Part shown: positions 1 to 10,621 of the stretch, in pieces
Layout: each line of letters starts with the position of its first letter
How positions within the stretch are numbered: the stretch's first letter is position 1
DNA from: Adiantum capillus-veneris
Lineage: Eukaryota > Streptophyta > Polypodiopsida > Polypodiales > Pteridaceae
DNA length: 64,000 nt
Reading direction: 5' to 3'
Assembly (NCBI GenBank): GCA_014529385.2
Contig: CM043968.1
Location: 4,379,001-4,443,000, forward strand
Made by a program: the position numbers and the translations under genes
The notes under the pieces: generated by a model
The model's input: only the letters and a program-made list of their open reading frames with translations
Database searches by the model: none
Told to the model about the DNA's origin: nothing

Positions 1-468
1 ATTCGAAAGTTTGCAGAGGTTGCTTCCCCTTTGCATATCTTGGCACAGAAAGGAGTCCCTTTCTCGTGGGGACCCACAAAGGTGACTGCCTTTCAGACAT
101 TGAAAGAGAAATTGACTACAGGACCAGTTTTGACTTTGCCGGACTTGCAGAAGTCATTTGAAGTATATTGTGATGCTTGTGGTGGTAGTCTGGGTGCGGT
201 CTTAATGAGAAAGAGCTTTTGGCGGTTATCCATGCTCTTACTCAATGGCGGCATTACCTACTCAGAACGGATTTTACCGTCTTTACAGACCATCAGAGTT
301 TGCGCTACTTCTTGTCACAGAAGTAGCTTTCGGAAAAGCACATGGGGTGGGCAACATCTTGTCACTGTTTCACTTTTAGATTGTCCATGTGCAAGGACAG
401 AAGAATGTGGTGGCAGATGCTTTGTCTCGAAAGCCATTGGTTCTGGCTATTTCCGCGATACATCATAG
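1..468 (+). pseudogene. RT thumb/RNase H fragment of gypsy-1
   Basis: Frame 1 reads from the window edge through the connection region (motif GVPFSWG) into the start of RNase H (FEVYCDACGGSLGAVLM). The first catalytic Asp of the RNase H fold lies in YCDA. After LM the frame skips a stretch present in relatives and shifts. The continuation (TDFTVF-like and DHQSLRYF-like codons) is readable only in another frame around 230-330. This is an internal deletion plus frameshift, so the domain is dead. The ADALSRK motif that normally ends this region opens the next frame near 415. Confidence 0.8.
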
Positions 469-1249
469 GAGCTTCGAGGATATGGTCGACCAATATGCCA
501 CAGATACAGATTTTGTAGACGTTTTCACACGGATACGGGATAGGGAGACAGTAGCGGGATATTCCATTCGGGATGGCTACTTGATGAGAAAAACCATGTT
601 GTGCGTTACACAGTTGTCGAGGGAAAAGGTTATGACTGAATGCCACTGTCCACCTTTTACGGGTCACCGCGGCATTGCTACCACCATGAAAGGGGTAGAG
701 AGATACTTCTTTTGGCCGAGACAAAAAAAGCATGTGGAAGAGTTTGTGCGCAATTGCTTAGTATGCCAGAAGGTCAAGTTTGACAGGCATAAGACACAAG
801 ATTTGTTACAACCTTTACCCATACCCACCCGCCCCTAGGAAAGTATTGCAATGGATTTCATTTTGGATCACCCGAGAGCACAGAGTGGTCACGATGGTAT
901 CCGAACTGTTACTGACAGATTTAGCAAACAAGCTCATTTCATTCCAGTGAAGAAAACATTCAAGCCAGATCACTTAGCAAGACTGTTTGTGGCCCAGATC
1001 TTCAGATTACATGGCATGCCTGAGACGATTGTCTCCGACAGAGACCCCAGATTTACGAGTTTGTTTTGAAAGGCAATTTGGGAGAACATTGGCACGCGGT
1101 TGCAGTTCTCGTCATCGTTCCACCCGCAGACTGATGGGCAATTTGCGATTGCAAATTCAGTGGTTCTAGATTTATTGAAGTCTTATATCTCAGATCAAAA
1201 GACTCAATGGGAAAAGTTACCTACCTTTGGTGGAATTTGCCTACAATAA
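389..1249 (+). pseudogene. Integrase zinc-binding and catalytic core of gypsy-1, with in-frame stops
   Basis: One frame (+2) runs from ADALSRKP through the HHCC zinc-binding region (His pair in CHCPPFTGHRG, Cys pair in CLVCQ) into the DDE core. The first Asp is in MDFI and the second in SDRD. Two single stops interrupt it: TAG at 836-838, where relatives have Trp before ESIAMDF, and TGA at 1067-1069, where relatives also have Trp. The third catalytic acid is lost: after the HPQTDGQ motif the usual Glu is Ala (FAIAN). The frame ends at TAA 1247-1249. In life this domain inserts the element cDNA into chromatin. This copy is inactive. Confidence 0.85.
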
Positions 1250-1369
1250 CACGATACACTCTTCGACGGGAAAGGCCATTTGAGATTGTTGAAGGTGCTG
1301 CGAAGGTTCCACCCTTCCTAAGAATATACGCGAGACTTAGATACGACTTTTGCCAAGGTTCGCAAGACT

Positions 1370-1884
1370 TTGCAGAAATCTCAAAAACGACAGAAAAAGG
1401 CAACGGATCGCCATCGTCACGACTTGAAATTAAAGGAGGATGATTGGGTGCTCTTACGATTTGAGAAGGCACGCCTGAGAAAGAAAAAGGGAAAGGAGAG
1501 GCTTTTTCCAAAGCTTAGTATGCGATACTACGGCCCTTTCCAGATCACTGAAAAGATAAATGATGTCTCCTTCCGACTGAAACTGCTAGATACTTGGAGG
1601 ATTCACAATGCATTTCATGTGAGTCTCTTGAAACCTTTTAAAGGTGATGTGCCTGTAATGGGGAGCCTGATGAGCAACCCGAAGTGGAAGAAAACGAGGA
1701 GATCCTTGTTCCTGAACAGATTTTGGCACATAAGGATACGAAGAATAAAGGTAAAGTCCGAAGGTGGTTCTTGGTTAAGTTAAAGAACTATTCTGCATTG
1801 GATGCGAAGTGGATGGAGGAGGAGAACCTGGCAGATACTCCTCAAATTGTGGAACTTTACCTCGAGGCTTTTGGTTTAGCATAG
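1370..1884 (+). pseudogene. Integrase C-terminal (GPF) domain and chromodomain of gypsy-1
   Basis: Frame 2 encodes a basic helix ([16 protein letters not shown]), then [12 protein letters not shown] and RYYGPFQI, the hallmark GPF/Y region of chromovirus integrases, followed by [13 protein letters not shown] frameshift near 1660-1690 moves the reading to frame 1. There [26 protein letters not shown] and DAKWMEEENL form the chromodomain, which in this family steers integration to modified histones. The natural stop is TAG at 1882-1884. The closest relative in this window is gypsy-2. Confidence 0.83.
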
Positions 1885-2482
1885 TCTACTCCAAATGGAA
1901 CCCAGAATTCAACTTGGCTGGAGATCTGGTGCAGTGGGATGCACAAGAGGGGAGTTACTCCGCTCCTTTGTCAACAGATGCCTTGATTTTGATACTAGAG
2001 TCATTGATGTCTCTTTGAGCTTCAAGGATACTAAAGCTGACAGTATTTTGCTGTTTGACTTTATGAAATGGAATTCCTGATTATGATGCTGATTTGTTCT
2101 TGACTTCTTTTAAGTGCAAGAACTGATAAACGAAATGACTGCAACATTTTGGTCGGATTGATCTCGAATAGACATGGTTGCAATAGGGGTTAGTCAATCG
2201 GACATCGATGAGGTCCCGATTGGATCTGGATGCGATTGCTAGCTACATTGCTGATAAATCATGGTCTAAGATTCGAATGAATGTTGAATGTCATGTGTCG
2301 TCCTGTGATGTCTAGCGATGTCTTGTGATGTCGTGTGATGTGAATGTCGATTGGTACATGTGCTAGATGTGTGTTCCTAGTACGTAGGTACTAACAGTCA
2401 GTGTCTGTTAAGATGGTTTATGGCCTCTGTCAGTTTTGCAGGCGTAATCGAGGGCGATTACAATGCTTTCAAGAGGGGGGTA
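1885..2482 (+). other. 3' untranslated region and polypurine tract of gypsy-1
   Basis: No long frame fits known element proteins here. The stretch has short degenerate repeats built on TGTCNTGTGATGTC (about 2290-2345). It ends in a purine run, AAGAGGGGGG at 2471-2480, directly before the LTR start; such a tract primes plus-strand DNA synthesis. Confidence 0.6.
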
Positions 2483-2693
2483 TGTCACAAAGTGATGACG
2501 TAGCTATCGAGAGTAGAAACCGTAAAACCTTCAAACCCTAATTTTTGGAAACCCTAACCCTAATTGCTGGCTGAAACCCTAAAATTGGCGACAGAAATGC
2601 CACGTGGTAGGAGTACGGATTTTCAAAATTTTCGGCGCTTTTTCAACCTTCCAGCGACGGCAGTTTGTTGCTTTTTCTCTATGCATGGGCAAG

Positions 2694-2760
<67 letters not shown>

Positions 2761-3118
2761 GATTGCTTTATTTTACAAAAACTCAAAAGAGTTTGTGTGA
2801 GATAGAGAGAGAACACTTTGCTTTTATTTTGGAAGCTTTTGGGGCTCTGCTTTTGGGGCTCTGCCTTTGGGCATCCCTTGTAAACTTTAAATAAGAGGTT
2901 TAGGGCTCACTCTGCAGAGCATCTGGACGCAAAGTTTGAGAGTGAAACCCTGACCGCTCTCTTGTACTTTGACATTGATTAATACAAAAAGAAATACCGA
3001 AAGGGGCGCCAGTCTTTGGGGCCAATATCTCTAGGCACGGAACTCCGCCAGGCCAGTGCAAATCTATTGTGATCTGTGAATTGTTTTGAAGTGGTTATTT
3101 GGTGCTGTGGTGATTGAT
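2483..3118 (+). repeat. 3' LTR of gypsy-1, containing a (GA)n tract
   Basis: Starts TGTCACAAAGTGATGACG straight after the purine tract. It shares the TGTCAC start, and an internal block GAAATACCGAAAGGGGCGCC (2989-3008), with the gypsy-2 LTRs. A pure GA run covers 2696-2757. CCCTAA motifs at about 2530-2580 are part of the LTR and not a telomere. The 3' end is uncertain because the TG...CA end is not obvious and no second LTR is in the window. Confidence 0.6.
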
Positions 3119-3130
3119 TCTTGACTTGGA

Positions 3131-3598
3131 GTGTCCAAGTCTGTTACATATTGTGATGCAGACAAGGCAGGTGACATGGATACCAAGAAATCTACCAGTG
3201 GATACGTATTTGCCATTGCTGGTGGTGCAGTCTCTTGGTGTTCTAGGTTGCAAAAAATTGTGGCATTGAGTACTACTGAGGCTGAATATATTTCAGCCAC
3301 AGAGGCTTCAAAGGAGGCCATTTGGTAGGGCAGACTTGCAAAAGAACTTGGCATGCCTGCTCATACACCCGTGTTGGGTTGCGATAGCCAGAGTGCTGTC
3401 TATTTAGCCAAAAATGCCATGTTTCATGCGCGTACCAAATACATAGATGTGCAATACCACTTCATACGTCAGGTATTGGAGGATGGTCTACTCACCTTGA
3501 CTAAGATCCATACACAGAATAACCCTGCAGATGTTCTCACCAAGAGTCTTGCTAAGGCTCAACATGAGCATTGCATACCACTGGTGGAAGTTGGTTAA
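3131..3598 (+). pseudogene. Ty1/copia RNase H and polyprotein tail
   Basis: One frame encodes the copia RNase H: Asp in TYCDADKAGD, then STSGYVF, Glu in LSTTEAEY, and Asp in GCDSQSAV. These are followed by the conserved tail YIDVQYHFIRQ and NPADVLTKSLA. A single in-frame TAG (3326-3328) sits after EAIW. The 5' side is cut: everything upstream of RNase H is missing, so this is the last part of a copia element joined to gypsy-1. The stop and truncation make it a pseudogene. Confidence 0.88.
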
Positions 3599-3633
3599 CT
3601 TAAAGGCGTCATTTATGCCTTTAAGTGGGAGGT

Positions 3634-3782
3634 TGTTGGATTAAAGGCCTAAATAACCCCGTTTTGTACATTTTTATACTTTGTCCAGGTTCAATGTGAA
3701 CCTAGACACATTTTTTTAAAGTCACTTATAATAAAAGTGGGAAAACCCAAAACTCACTTATTGAGTTTTCCCCAAAAACGTG

Positions 3783-3837
<55 letters not shown>

Positions 3838-3951
3838 CCTGCTTCGATCCCTAGCGCTTCCTCTCTGCTGAACTCCGCCTCCTGCTTCTTGTCCCAATCC
3901 TACACTACATCGCGACGCGCACCTACCGGTACCCTCTGCTTCGCGCTTTCA
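3634..3951 (+). repeat. 3' LTR of the copia fragment
   Basis: A purine tract AAGTGGGAGG (3623-3632) is followed by TGTTGGATTAAAGGCC, the classic copia LTR start. A pure CT run occupies 3785-3835. The probable end is ...GCTTTCA at 3951. No 5' LTR is present. Confidence 0.7.
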
Positions 3952-4359
3952 GAGTAAGTCGCACCAATGCATCACCATGATATTAGGGAGTAAGAATAAG
4001 ATGTGAGACATTATTGTGTAACAACATAATAACAATGCATGCTAGCAAACACACTTGTGCTTTCAATTGATAAATTTTGTAGTTTAGGATGAGCATAACA
4101 GTATATTGTGTGAAAACACAAAATAACTTTCCAAGTGTGTGATAATCATCTCCTTCTTGAGAATGTTTTGATTGGATGGAAGGATCTGGAATCTTTTGAA
4201 AAAATCTTCTCTTGCTCAGAGTTTTTAGAGTCTGATTGTATGCCTCCTTGTTTTTGCAAGGACCACTTGGAATTCTATCAAAATTCGGTACCATGGGATC
4301 TCATACTTGTACAATGGATCTTAACTTTATCTTGTGTGTTTATCTTGAACATAGTGCCT
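3952..4359. other. Unassigned sequence
   Basis: Between the copia LTR and the first gypsy remnant. AT-rich, with no frame matching a family I recognise and no clear LTR or tRNA-like structure. Confidence 0.4.
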
Positions 4360-4584
4360 CTACTTACAGAGACAATGGACCATTGAGGGCATTTTCTTGT
4401 CATGTGTAGCCAAGCTGGGCTCGACGTCTAAGAGCTTGAAAGATTCATACTTCACATGATGGCCATCTTGCCTGAGGACGCCTCCACTTGCCCCTTCAAA
4501 AGCATTCGTATGGACTTCAAATGGCTTGGAAAATTTTGGGAGTTTTAAAAGTGCGCTTAGAACATTGCAATCTTTAGTCTTCAA
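4360..4584 (-). pseudogene. Gypsy RNase H fragment
   Basis: The minus frame encodes LKLPKFSKPFEVHTNAFEG, then GGVLRQDGHHVKYESFKL and ATHDKKMPSMVH, a recognisable Ty3/gypsy RNase H N-terminal half. The usual CDAS motif is HTNAF, so the first catalytic Asp is gone. It lies downstream, in minus direction, of the RT remnant at 5630-6516, in the natural Pol order. The roughly 1 kb between them is taken up by duplicated unrelated sequence. Confidence 0.7.
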
Positions 4585-4671
4585 AAGCCTCTTCTTCTCT
4601 TGTTGTCCGCTTGAACGGTTTATAGCCCTTTGTGATTTCAGCTAGTGGGGCTGCAATTTGATTGTAATCTT

Positions 4672-4886
4672 TATATACCTAGATGAATCCAAGATAAGCC
4701 TACATTCACCCTTAAAGAAAATTGCAAATTGCAAGGTGTAGACTCCTGGTAGTCACCCACAAGAGAATATAACCATCAGCTCCATCATGCATAGTATTGA
4801 CTAAATACTACGACATCCCCACTTAACGTTGTCAGTGCCCAATAGTGGGAGTAGAACTAGGTACCAATATATGCTCCCACACACAC

Positions 4887-4948
<62 letters not shown>

Positions 4949-5560
4949 CATCATGAAGATTTGCGTATTGAGTTTCTGTCATAATTCTAGAGGTGCAAGG
5001 CAGACTCAGTCATAATGAAGCCTAGCAGTGTGAAGTTTTCATCCGAGTTACAACCAATTGATATTGCCCAGTTAGGTACCTCATTTTTGTTCTAATACTT
5101 CCTATTTCATGCTTCTTTTAGTGCGAAATCTGCACGTCCCCTATAAAACTAAAAGATATACCTAGATGATCTAGGATAAGTCTGGATTCACCCTAAAAGA
5201 AAAGTGCAAGGTGTAGAGTCATAATAGTCACCCGCAAGACAATTTAACCATCAACTCGTTATGCATAGTATTGACTAAATACAACAACATCCCCACTAAC
5301 ATCATCTGTGCCCAATAGTGGGTGTAGAACTAGGTACCAATATATGCTCCCACACATCACACACACACACCCCACACCAGCATACATCAATATAGAGAAT
5401 AACATACTTAGTTTCTTTCATAATTCTAGAGATGAAGGCAGACCCGGTCATAATGAAGCCTAGCACTAAAAGAAGCATTAAATAGGAAAAATTAGCACAA
5501 AACGAGGTAGTTGACAGGGCATACACAAGCCTAGCACTAAAAGAAGCATTAAATAGGAAA
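4672..5560. repeat. Diverged tandem duplication of about 480 bp, with a (CA)n tract
   Basis: The block starting near 4672 (TATATACCTAGATGAATCC...) recurs near 5153. Both copies hold, in the same order, the segments AAGGTGTAGA, GTCACCC, GCATAGTATTGACTAAATAC, GCCCAATAGTGGG, GGTACCAATATATGCTCCC and TCATAATGAAGCCTAGCA. The first copy has a long CA run (4879-4947), the second a short one. A third partial copy of the core lies at 8968-9060. The unit is probably a decayed LTR-type sequence; its orientation is unresolved. Confidence 0.7.
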
Positions 5561-5596
5561 AATTAGCACAAAACGAGATAGTTGACAGGGCATACG
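5457..5596. repeat. Two near-identical 70-bp tandem units
   Basis: Unit 1 is 5457-5526 and unit 2 is 5527-5596. Both begin AAGCCTAGCACTAAAAGAAG and end GACAGGGCATAC. A partial third unit follows (TTAGCACAATACAAAG). They differ at only a few bases, so this duplication is younger than the 480-bp one it sits in. Confidence 0.85.
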
Positions 5597-5629
5597 CACA
5601 GTAGAAGATAGAAAAAATTAGCACAATAC

Positions 5630-6516
5630 AAAGAATTGTTGACATCTTTGATAAAGCGGCGAAGAAACTGACAGAAGCACATGAATTCCCGTACTTCACA
5701 AACTGCGGTGGGGATGGTCACTTAATGAAAGCTTCAATCTTCTTGGGGTCCACCGTGATCCCTTTGGACGTGACAAAGAACCCGAGAAATTCTACATTTT
5801 GCATGGCAAATTCATACTTCTCGAGTTTGGCATAGAGTGGAAGGTCGTAGAGGCATTGGAGAAGTGCCGCACCATGTTTGTAATGTTCTTCGAGAGTCCA
5901 ACTGTAGATCAAGAAATTATCAATATAAATAATGAGAAAATCATCCAGCATGTTGCAGAAGCTGTCATTAATCTCTCAAAAAACAGCAATGGCCTCCCGT
6001 GAAGCTGTCCAAAGCCCATGACATTCTATTCAAAACTTCCACACCTCGTGGGGAAGGCACTCTTCTCCACATCTTATGAGGCCACATGTATTTGGTGGTA
6101 GCCTCAACGTAAATCGATTCTGGTAAAATATTTAGCCCCTTGAAGGCAATCCATCTAGTCTTCTGTGAGAGGCACTGGATATTTGTTCGACACAGAACCA
6201 CATGCTCCCATCTTTCTTCTTGGCAAATAAGAGGGGGCCTCCATAGGGAGAGGTGGTGGGTTTTATGAATCCTTGGTTTCAAACTCTTGGAGTTTCTTTT
6301 TGAGCTCTTGCAGCTCAGTGTCATCCGTACAGTAGGGGGCGTGCTTTGGTGGGGTGTTGCCCCTTCGTGTATTTTTTGCTTACCTTTCATAGCTCCAAAA
6401 CTTTTGGATGAAGCAACTAGCCATGTGTCATCGAACCTTGAGTTGCCACAACCCGTTGCTCGTGGGGGACCGCACCACTTGGGGAGACTAGTTTGAGCTA
6501 TTGAGTTGACTTGCAC
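5630..6516 (-). pseudogene. Decayed gypsy reverse transcriptase
   Basis: The best stretch (5718-5951) encodes FLIIYIDNFLIYSWTLEEH and FLGFFVTSKGITVDPKKIEAF, the catalytic and thumb region of Ty3/gypsy RT. The active-site box is YIDN instead of the usual Y/F-x-D-D, so the second Asp is lost. Weaker traces on both sides include EFMCFCQFLRRFIK-like codons near 5640 and RT finger/palm motifs in alternating frames up to about 6250. Multiple frameshifts. Same strand as the RNase H piece at 4360-4584, probably the same old insertion. Confidence 0.7.
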
Positions 6517-6559
6517 ATTTATATATACCTGGATGAATCCAGGATAAGTCCAGATTTGT

Positions 6560-7330
6560 GTATTGCGGTTGATTACTGTTATCTAGGAGGCGTACTCTCA
6601 TAGTTGCTGCCATCTCCCATGTTGCAGGATTCTACTTCACCTCGTGGCGCAACCATGAGCGTGCACCAAAAAGGAATCCAAGAGGAGATCCCCATTTTGC
6701 ACATCCAATAGCTGTAGCATGAGTCTTCTATACTTTGTAATGTAGTTTGGAATCTTCCCTTCCTAGTGGAGGGTTCGCCAATCATCTCAAGACTTAGTTC
6801 CTCTCATTCTCTGGCACAAAATATGGAGTCATGACCATTTTGAGATCTCACCATCTAGTCCACTTTTGGGCTTCATCCTTAGTTAGAAACCATGTGAGCG
6901 TCATCGGTTAGGAAGGTGGAGGCCGCATTGACCCACCTTCGAGGTTTGATTTTATTGAGCATCATATAGTTTTCCATTTCTCTAAACCAACAAGAGAGAA
7001 CTAGAGAACTCCAATGCCCTTTGAACTTTTCTAGAGGTAGGGGCTTGTACTTCTCATATTCATTGTCATTTGTATCATAATCGTGTTTGTTCCATTTGAT
7101 CCCTGCTTAGTGACATCGTTGTCGTCTTTGTTGGAGGCATTGTTCACTTGGTGATGCTGAATATCCCTTTGCTCTTCTTTGTGTCATCTAGTGGTTACAT
7201 TGTTCCAATTGGGCTCACCATCTACTCCACTTATTTCCCCTTCCGAATCACTCGTTATAGGGCTCAGCTACCCACCTCGACAATCCTTGTGTCGATTTCA
7301 GGTGGAGCGCAACCGTCTTAGTTGAGTGTT
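6560..7330 (-). pseudogene. Decayed gypsy gag
   Basis: Near 6860-7020 the minus strand reads KGHWSSLVLSCWFREMENYM, then RRWVNAASTFLTDDAHM. This matches the capsid-like core of plant Retrotrans_gag proteins (WFREME..., RVNAASTFL..DA). Stops and frameshifts surround it. It precedes the RT remnant in minus direction, as gag should. No purine tract, PBS or LTR can be set with confidence upstream. Confidence 0.55.
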
Positions 7331-8967
7331 TCCTGACACGTGCCCTCCCAACAGGGGGGAGGGGGGGGGGGGGGGGGGGGCAAGTAGCCGCTGATGCTCG
7401 TCAATGTCATGGAGCCAAGTGGAGACTTCTTCCTTCTACTTCTACACGTTCTCTTTGATAGCATGAAGGTAACATTCAAGGGTCTCCTTATAGTCCAACT
7501 TTCTTCTCTGGAACTATTGTGGTTGCTAGTGTGTCAACCTTAGCTTTTCTCATCCGATCTTCGCTCGACATTGGTTTTGCCACCTGTGCCAGTCTCATGG
7601 TGTTTGATGCTTTCAAGTCACCAAAATCTGACGCTTGGCCGAAAATGTCGAAAACCGATGAAAACAGCAAAAAACGTCAAAAACTTTCAAAGACTGTCAT
7701 AAAAGCTCACACGTGCCAAAAGTGAGGTCAGACAATGAAAACTGGTGAAAACAAGTCCACAACACTGAGAAAACATTGAAAAAACTAAAAAAGTGAAGAA
7801 ACGAGTTTTTTTTCGAAAACTTCAATTGGTGAAAAACGACAAAGGACACTTGTCTATGGGTCGGAAAACGTGAAAAACGATGGAAAAAGTCGTGAAACAA
7901 GGCAAAAGAACAAAGAATGCACGTCAATGGGTCCGAAAACGATACAAAACGTTGAAAACAGGGGGGGCTAGGCTTAGCTTGAATGCAGTGCTATTCTTGA
8001 AGGGCCATCACCTGTCTCCCACCTTATGGGGTTATCGTTGCTGAAGCTGATAGCAAGTGTTAAGCCTGAGTCCCGAATGCTGAGCTGAGCCGTCTTGCGT
8101 CTCCGCTCGAAACCTGAAAGTCACACAACAGGGACAAAACGAATGCACGCAACTTGAAACAACAAGGGACAATCACGAGGGACGCAAGTGGTAGGGGCAA
8201 CACACAAGATCATACATTCGCAAGAACAACGAAAACAACCAAATGTCAGATTGCCAACGAGAGGTAAGGGAAACCAAGCATGTGACCCCTGATAAAAACT
8301 TTGCTGATCCGTGTACGCTATAAAATCTACCCCCAGCAATTAATGCTGCCACAAGTTTGTGACATGGTATATATATAGGCAGCACATATAGTCATCAATT
8401 CCATTGACAGTTTAGTGGCTACTCAAGAGACATGTTGTTTGATATCTCCCTTAGGGAGAGGTTGCTACAGAGTTCAGTTTGAGACATCAAACAAAGCCAG
8501 TCCAGCATTGGCATAGAGTCCCCTCAGCTTCAACAGAGCACTAAACAACTGGGTGCATTGTGCTCAACAAAGTCTGGTTTCCTAATCACTTTGGGAAGTG
8601 CTTCCAAAGCACTAAAAAACTGGATAAAAGTCAAAATTCGCTCTCCAGTATTCTGCCTATTGCTCCATCTTCAAAACGTCATCCTCAATGTACTGTAGTC
8701 CTTAGCTGTCTGCCTCTGAACACGAAGGAATGCTAGAAGCCGTCAGGATCATTATCCCAGTAATAGAACCGCTAACCAGTTGGTCTCGCATGAGATACGC
8801 TATGACCCTACAAAGTCACCAAGCCAGAGGACAAACAGCACACAATCTAACACTTGCACAACCAAATGATGAGACCAGCATACCTGCTGCCTTATCAACC
8901 AGCACTGTGGCTGGCACATCAGCAGCTCCATCAGCTGCCAAGTTAGGACTAAGGACTGGTTACAAAC
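7331..8967. other. Non-coding stretch with poly-G run and GAAAAC-rich block
   Basis: Contains a 20-base G run (7361-7380) and a purine/A-rich block (about 7620-7965) in which GAAAAC or AAAACG recurs roughly every 10-20 bases. It could be the untranslated leader of the adjacent gypsy remnant. From 8400 to 8960 I see no gene; short frames there have no family features. Confidence 0.4.
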
Positions 8968-9217
8968 TAAATACTACCCACTAATATTGTCAATGCCCAA
9001 TAGTGAGTGTATTGCGAGGTATCAATGTATGCTTCCACACACACCCACACACCACACATGCACACATGAGCACATGTCAATACATTTTATGAGTATATAA
9101 GAGCCACATGGCTGTCATTTTGTACTCATCCTGTTGTCTAACTCTCTCTCTTTCACTCTCATGCATGTATGTGATCAATATCTCACATTATAACTTCCAC
9201 GCTCCGTTTTTCTAACA
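8968..9217 (+). repeat. LTR-like fragment with TATA box
   Basis: The first 90 bases match the cores at about 4796-4885 and 5268-5365 (shared CTAAATAC, CCCACTAA, TGTCA-TGCCCAATAGTG). It continues into TATATAAG at 9094-9101, a CT-rich leader, and an LTR-style end TTCTAACA at 9217. The following TTGG is PBS-like, but the rest of a PBS is missing. Probably a solo or truncated LTR; no target duplication seen. Confidence 0.45.
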
Positions 9218-9656
9218 TTGGATATGTCCACAGTCCTACTGCAGGCCAAAACATCCAGGTTGCATCCTGATACAGCAAGACACTGACACTAAAGAGAGCG
9301 AGGACTTGCACAAGCAACCCCTAGGGGAGAACAATCACCGGGCTCGCTTAATATAAGCTCCACCTGCCTAGTTCAAAGGGCCCTGATACGCCAAGCAATA
9401 TATAAAGCAAGCCTTTAATTTTTGAATAGGAATCTAATGGTCACCGCTACTAAAAGCAACAGATTGAGTAAAATTTGTGGCCTTGTATCGCCTGTTTTTG
9501 CACACAAAAAAAGGAATACTAAACAAGGGCCACGAATGGACAAATCAATTGACCCCTACATATTATCACTAAAATGAAAAGTGTGGGTTTGTTTTTTACA
9601 GGAGTTATTAAATACAGCAATAAATTAACTGACACTAAATTATACATAATGCTTAC

Positions 9657-9826
9657 AGTTGGATTTATCGACTCATTGTCACTGATAACCCAGCAATGTC
9701 CGTCATCTAAGGCAAAGGGCAAATCATTTGCATCTGTTGACACCATCTGATCCCCTTCAATAGCAGCAACCCTACGAACCCGCTCCTGTTCTGGGTCCAG
9801 AGGGTCTTTGAACAGAACAACATCCC
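9657..9826 (-). CDS. Exon of plant S26 (signal/inner-membrane) peptidase-like protein
   Basis: The minus frame reads GDVVLFKDPLDPEQERVRRV, then AAIEGDQMVSTDANDLPFAL and DDGHCWVISDNESINPT. This matches the second conserved block of the S24/S26 family as found in plant mitochondrial inner-membrane-protease-like proteins (VRR.AA.EG.EMVS, ...CWV..DN). The Arg-Arg/Ala-Ile-Glu-Gly box corresponds to the catalytic Lys-bearing region of active enzymes, with Arg at that position. The acceptor is ...TTTTTATAG|GG at 9826 and the donor ACT|GTAAGC at 9657/9656. The next exon, expected to encode the DSR.FGP region, was not found convincingly; a weak candidate lies near 9320-9400. Probably an exon of a real host gene. 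Confidence 0.75.
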
Positions 9827-10621
9827 CTATAAAAACAGACCTTTACAAAAATAGTTTAAAGAAAGCTCCTTCACATTGCACTACTGAAAACAAAAGAGCA
9901 CAGTTACTACCATGTCTTACATCTGTATTTACTTTTACCCCTGAACGCCATGGCTATGCTGCTAGTTTGGTGCACAATAAAAGCAAAATTTTCTGCTTAT
10001 CACTCGTCATCCTTTCTTTTCTGTTTAATAAAAACTTCATATATGCCTGGATGGGTCCAGGACAAGCCCTTAAACACTGACTTCTTAAGTTGGACGCCCA
10101 CTCAGAATACCAATTTTCTGATCTGGACCTTCCCTATTTGCTTGCCATGCCCTTACCTCGATAAATATCTACGAAGAACGTCAGTTGGCATGCAACCTAA
10201 AAGAACATAGATCTAGCACCTAAACAACAGCCGCCCTTTTTCAGCCTTGCTTTGGCTGGCTTCAAAAGAATCTGATCAAATAGATTAAACGGTCCTTATT
10301 ACCATCTGGAATCTGGATTCAAAACTCTTTTCAAACACACACAGGCCCAACTCTAGCATGTACACATGGAACACCCCCTTAACATGCACATAGCTTGGGC
10401 CACACATAGACACCTTCAGCATGTTTTACGAACTTCACAAGGCCTCCGTATGCAAGCACTCCACAAGCTCTGTGATTACTTCATATGAAGATACTATGCT
10501 AATGCTTAAGGCCAAGTCAGCCAAAACAAGAAGCCATAGCAGTGCCAAACTTGATTTAAAACTTACTGCTACAAGAGAAAGGTACAGCATTGTTGAGTCA
10601 ATAAACAAGCAACGGAAGTAC

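Larger units (their letters stand above)
1..3118 (+). mobile_element. gypsy-1: 3' part of a decayed Ty3/gypsy chromodomain element
   Basis: The window opens inside the RT/RNase H junction of a Ty3/gypsy polyprotein. It then reads RNase H, integrase zinc-binding region, integrase core, GPF-type C-terminal domain and chromodomain, followed by an untranslated stretch, a purine tract (2471-2480) and a 3' LTR. That domain order is diagnostic of plant chromoviruses. Frameshifts and stops mean it cannot make a full Pol. The 5' half lies outside the window. The right border is unclear, somewhere between about 3056 and 3130, where copia sequence begins. Confidence 0.88.

Noticed and set aside
2530-2580. 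CCCTAA motifs suggesting an interstitial telomere
   Set aside because: Only a few scattered units within an LTR, not an array.
2564-2800. Frame with a long Glu-Arg repeat, and similar frames over other GA/CT runs (22061, 31117, 41574, 43707, 58819)
   Set aside because: They are translations of dinucleotide runs inside LTRs or intergenic DNA, with no conserved protein around them.
9320-9400. C-terminal exon of the S26-like gene
   Set aside because: Minus-strand codons near GGCCCTTTGAAC give GPLN followed by a stop. The match is too short and broken to call.
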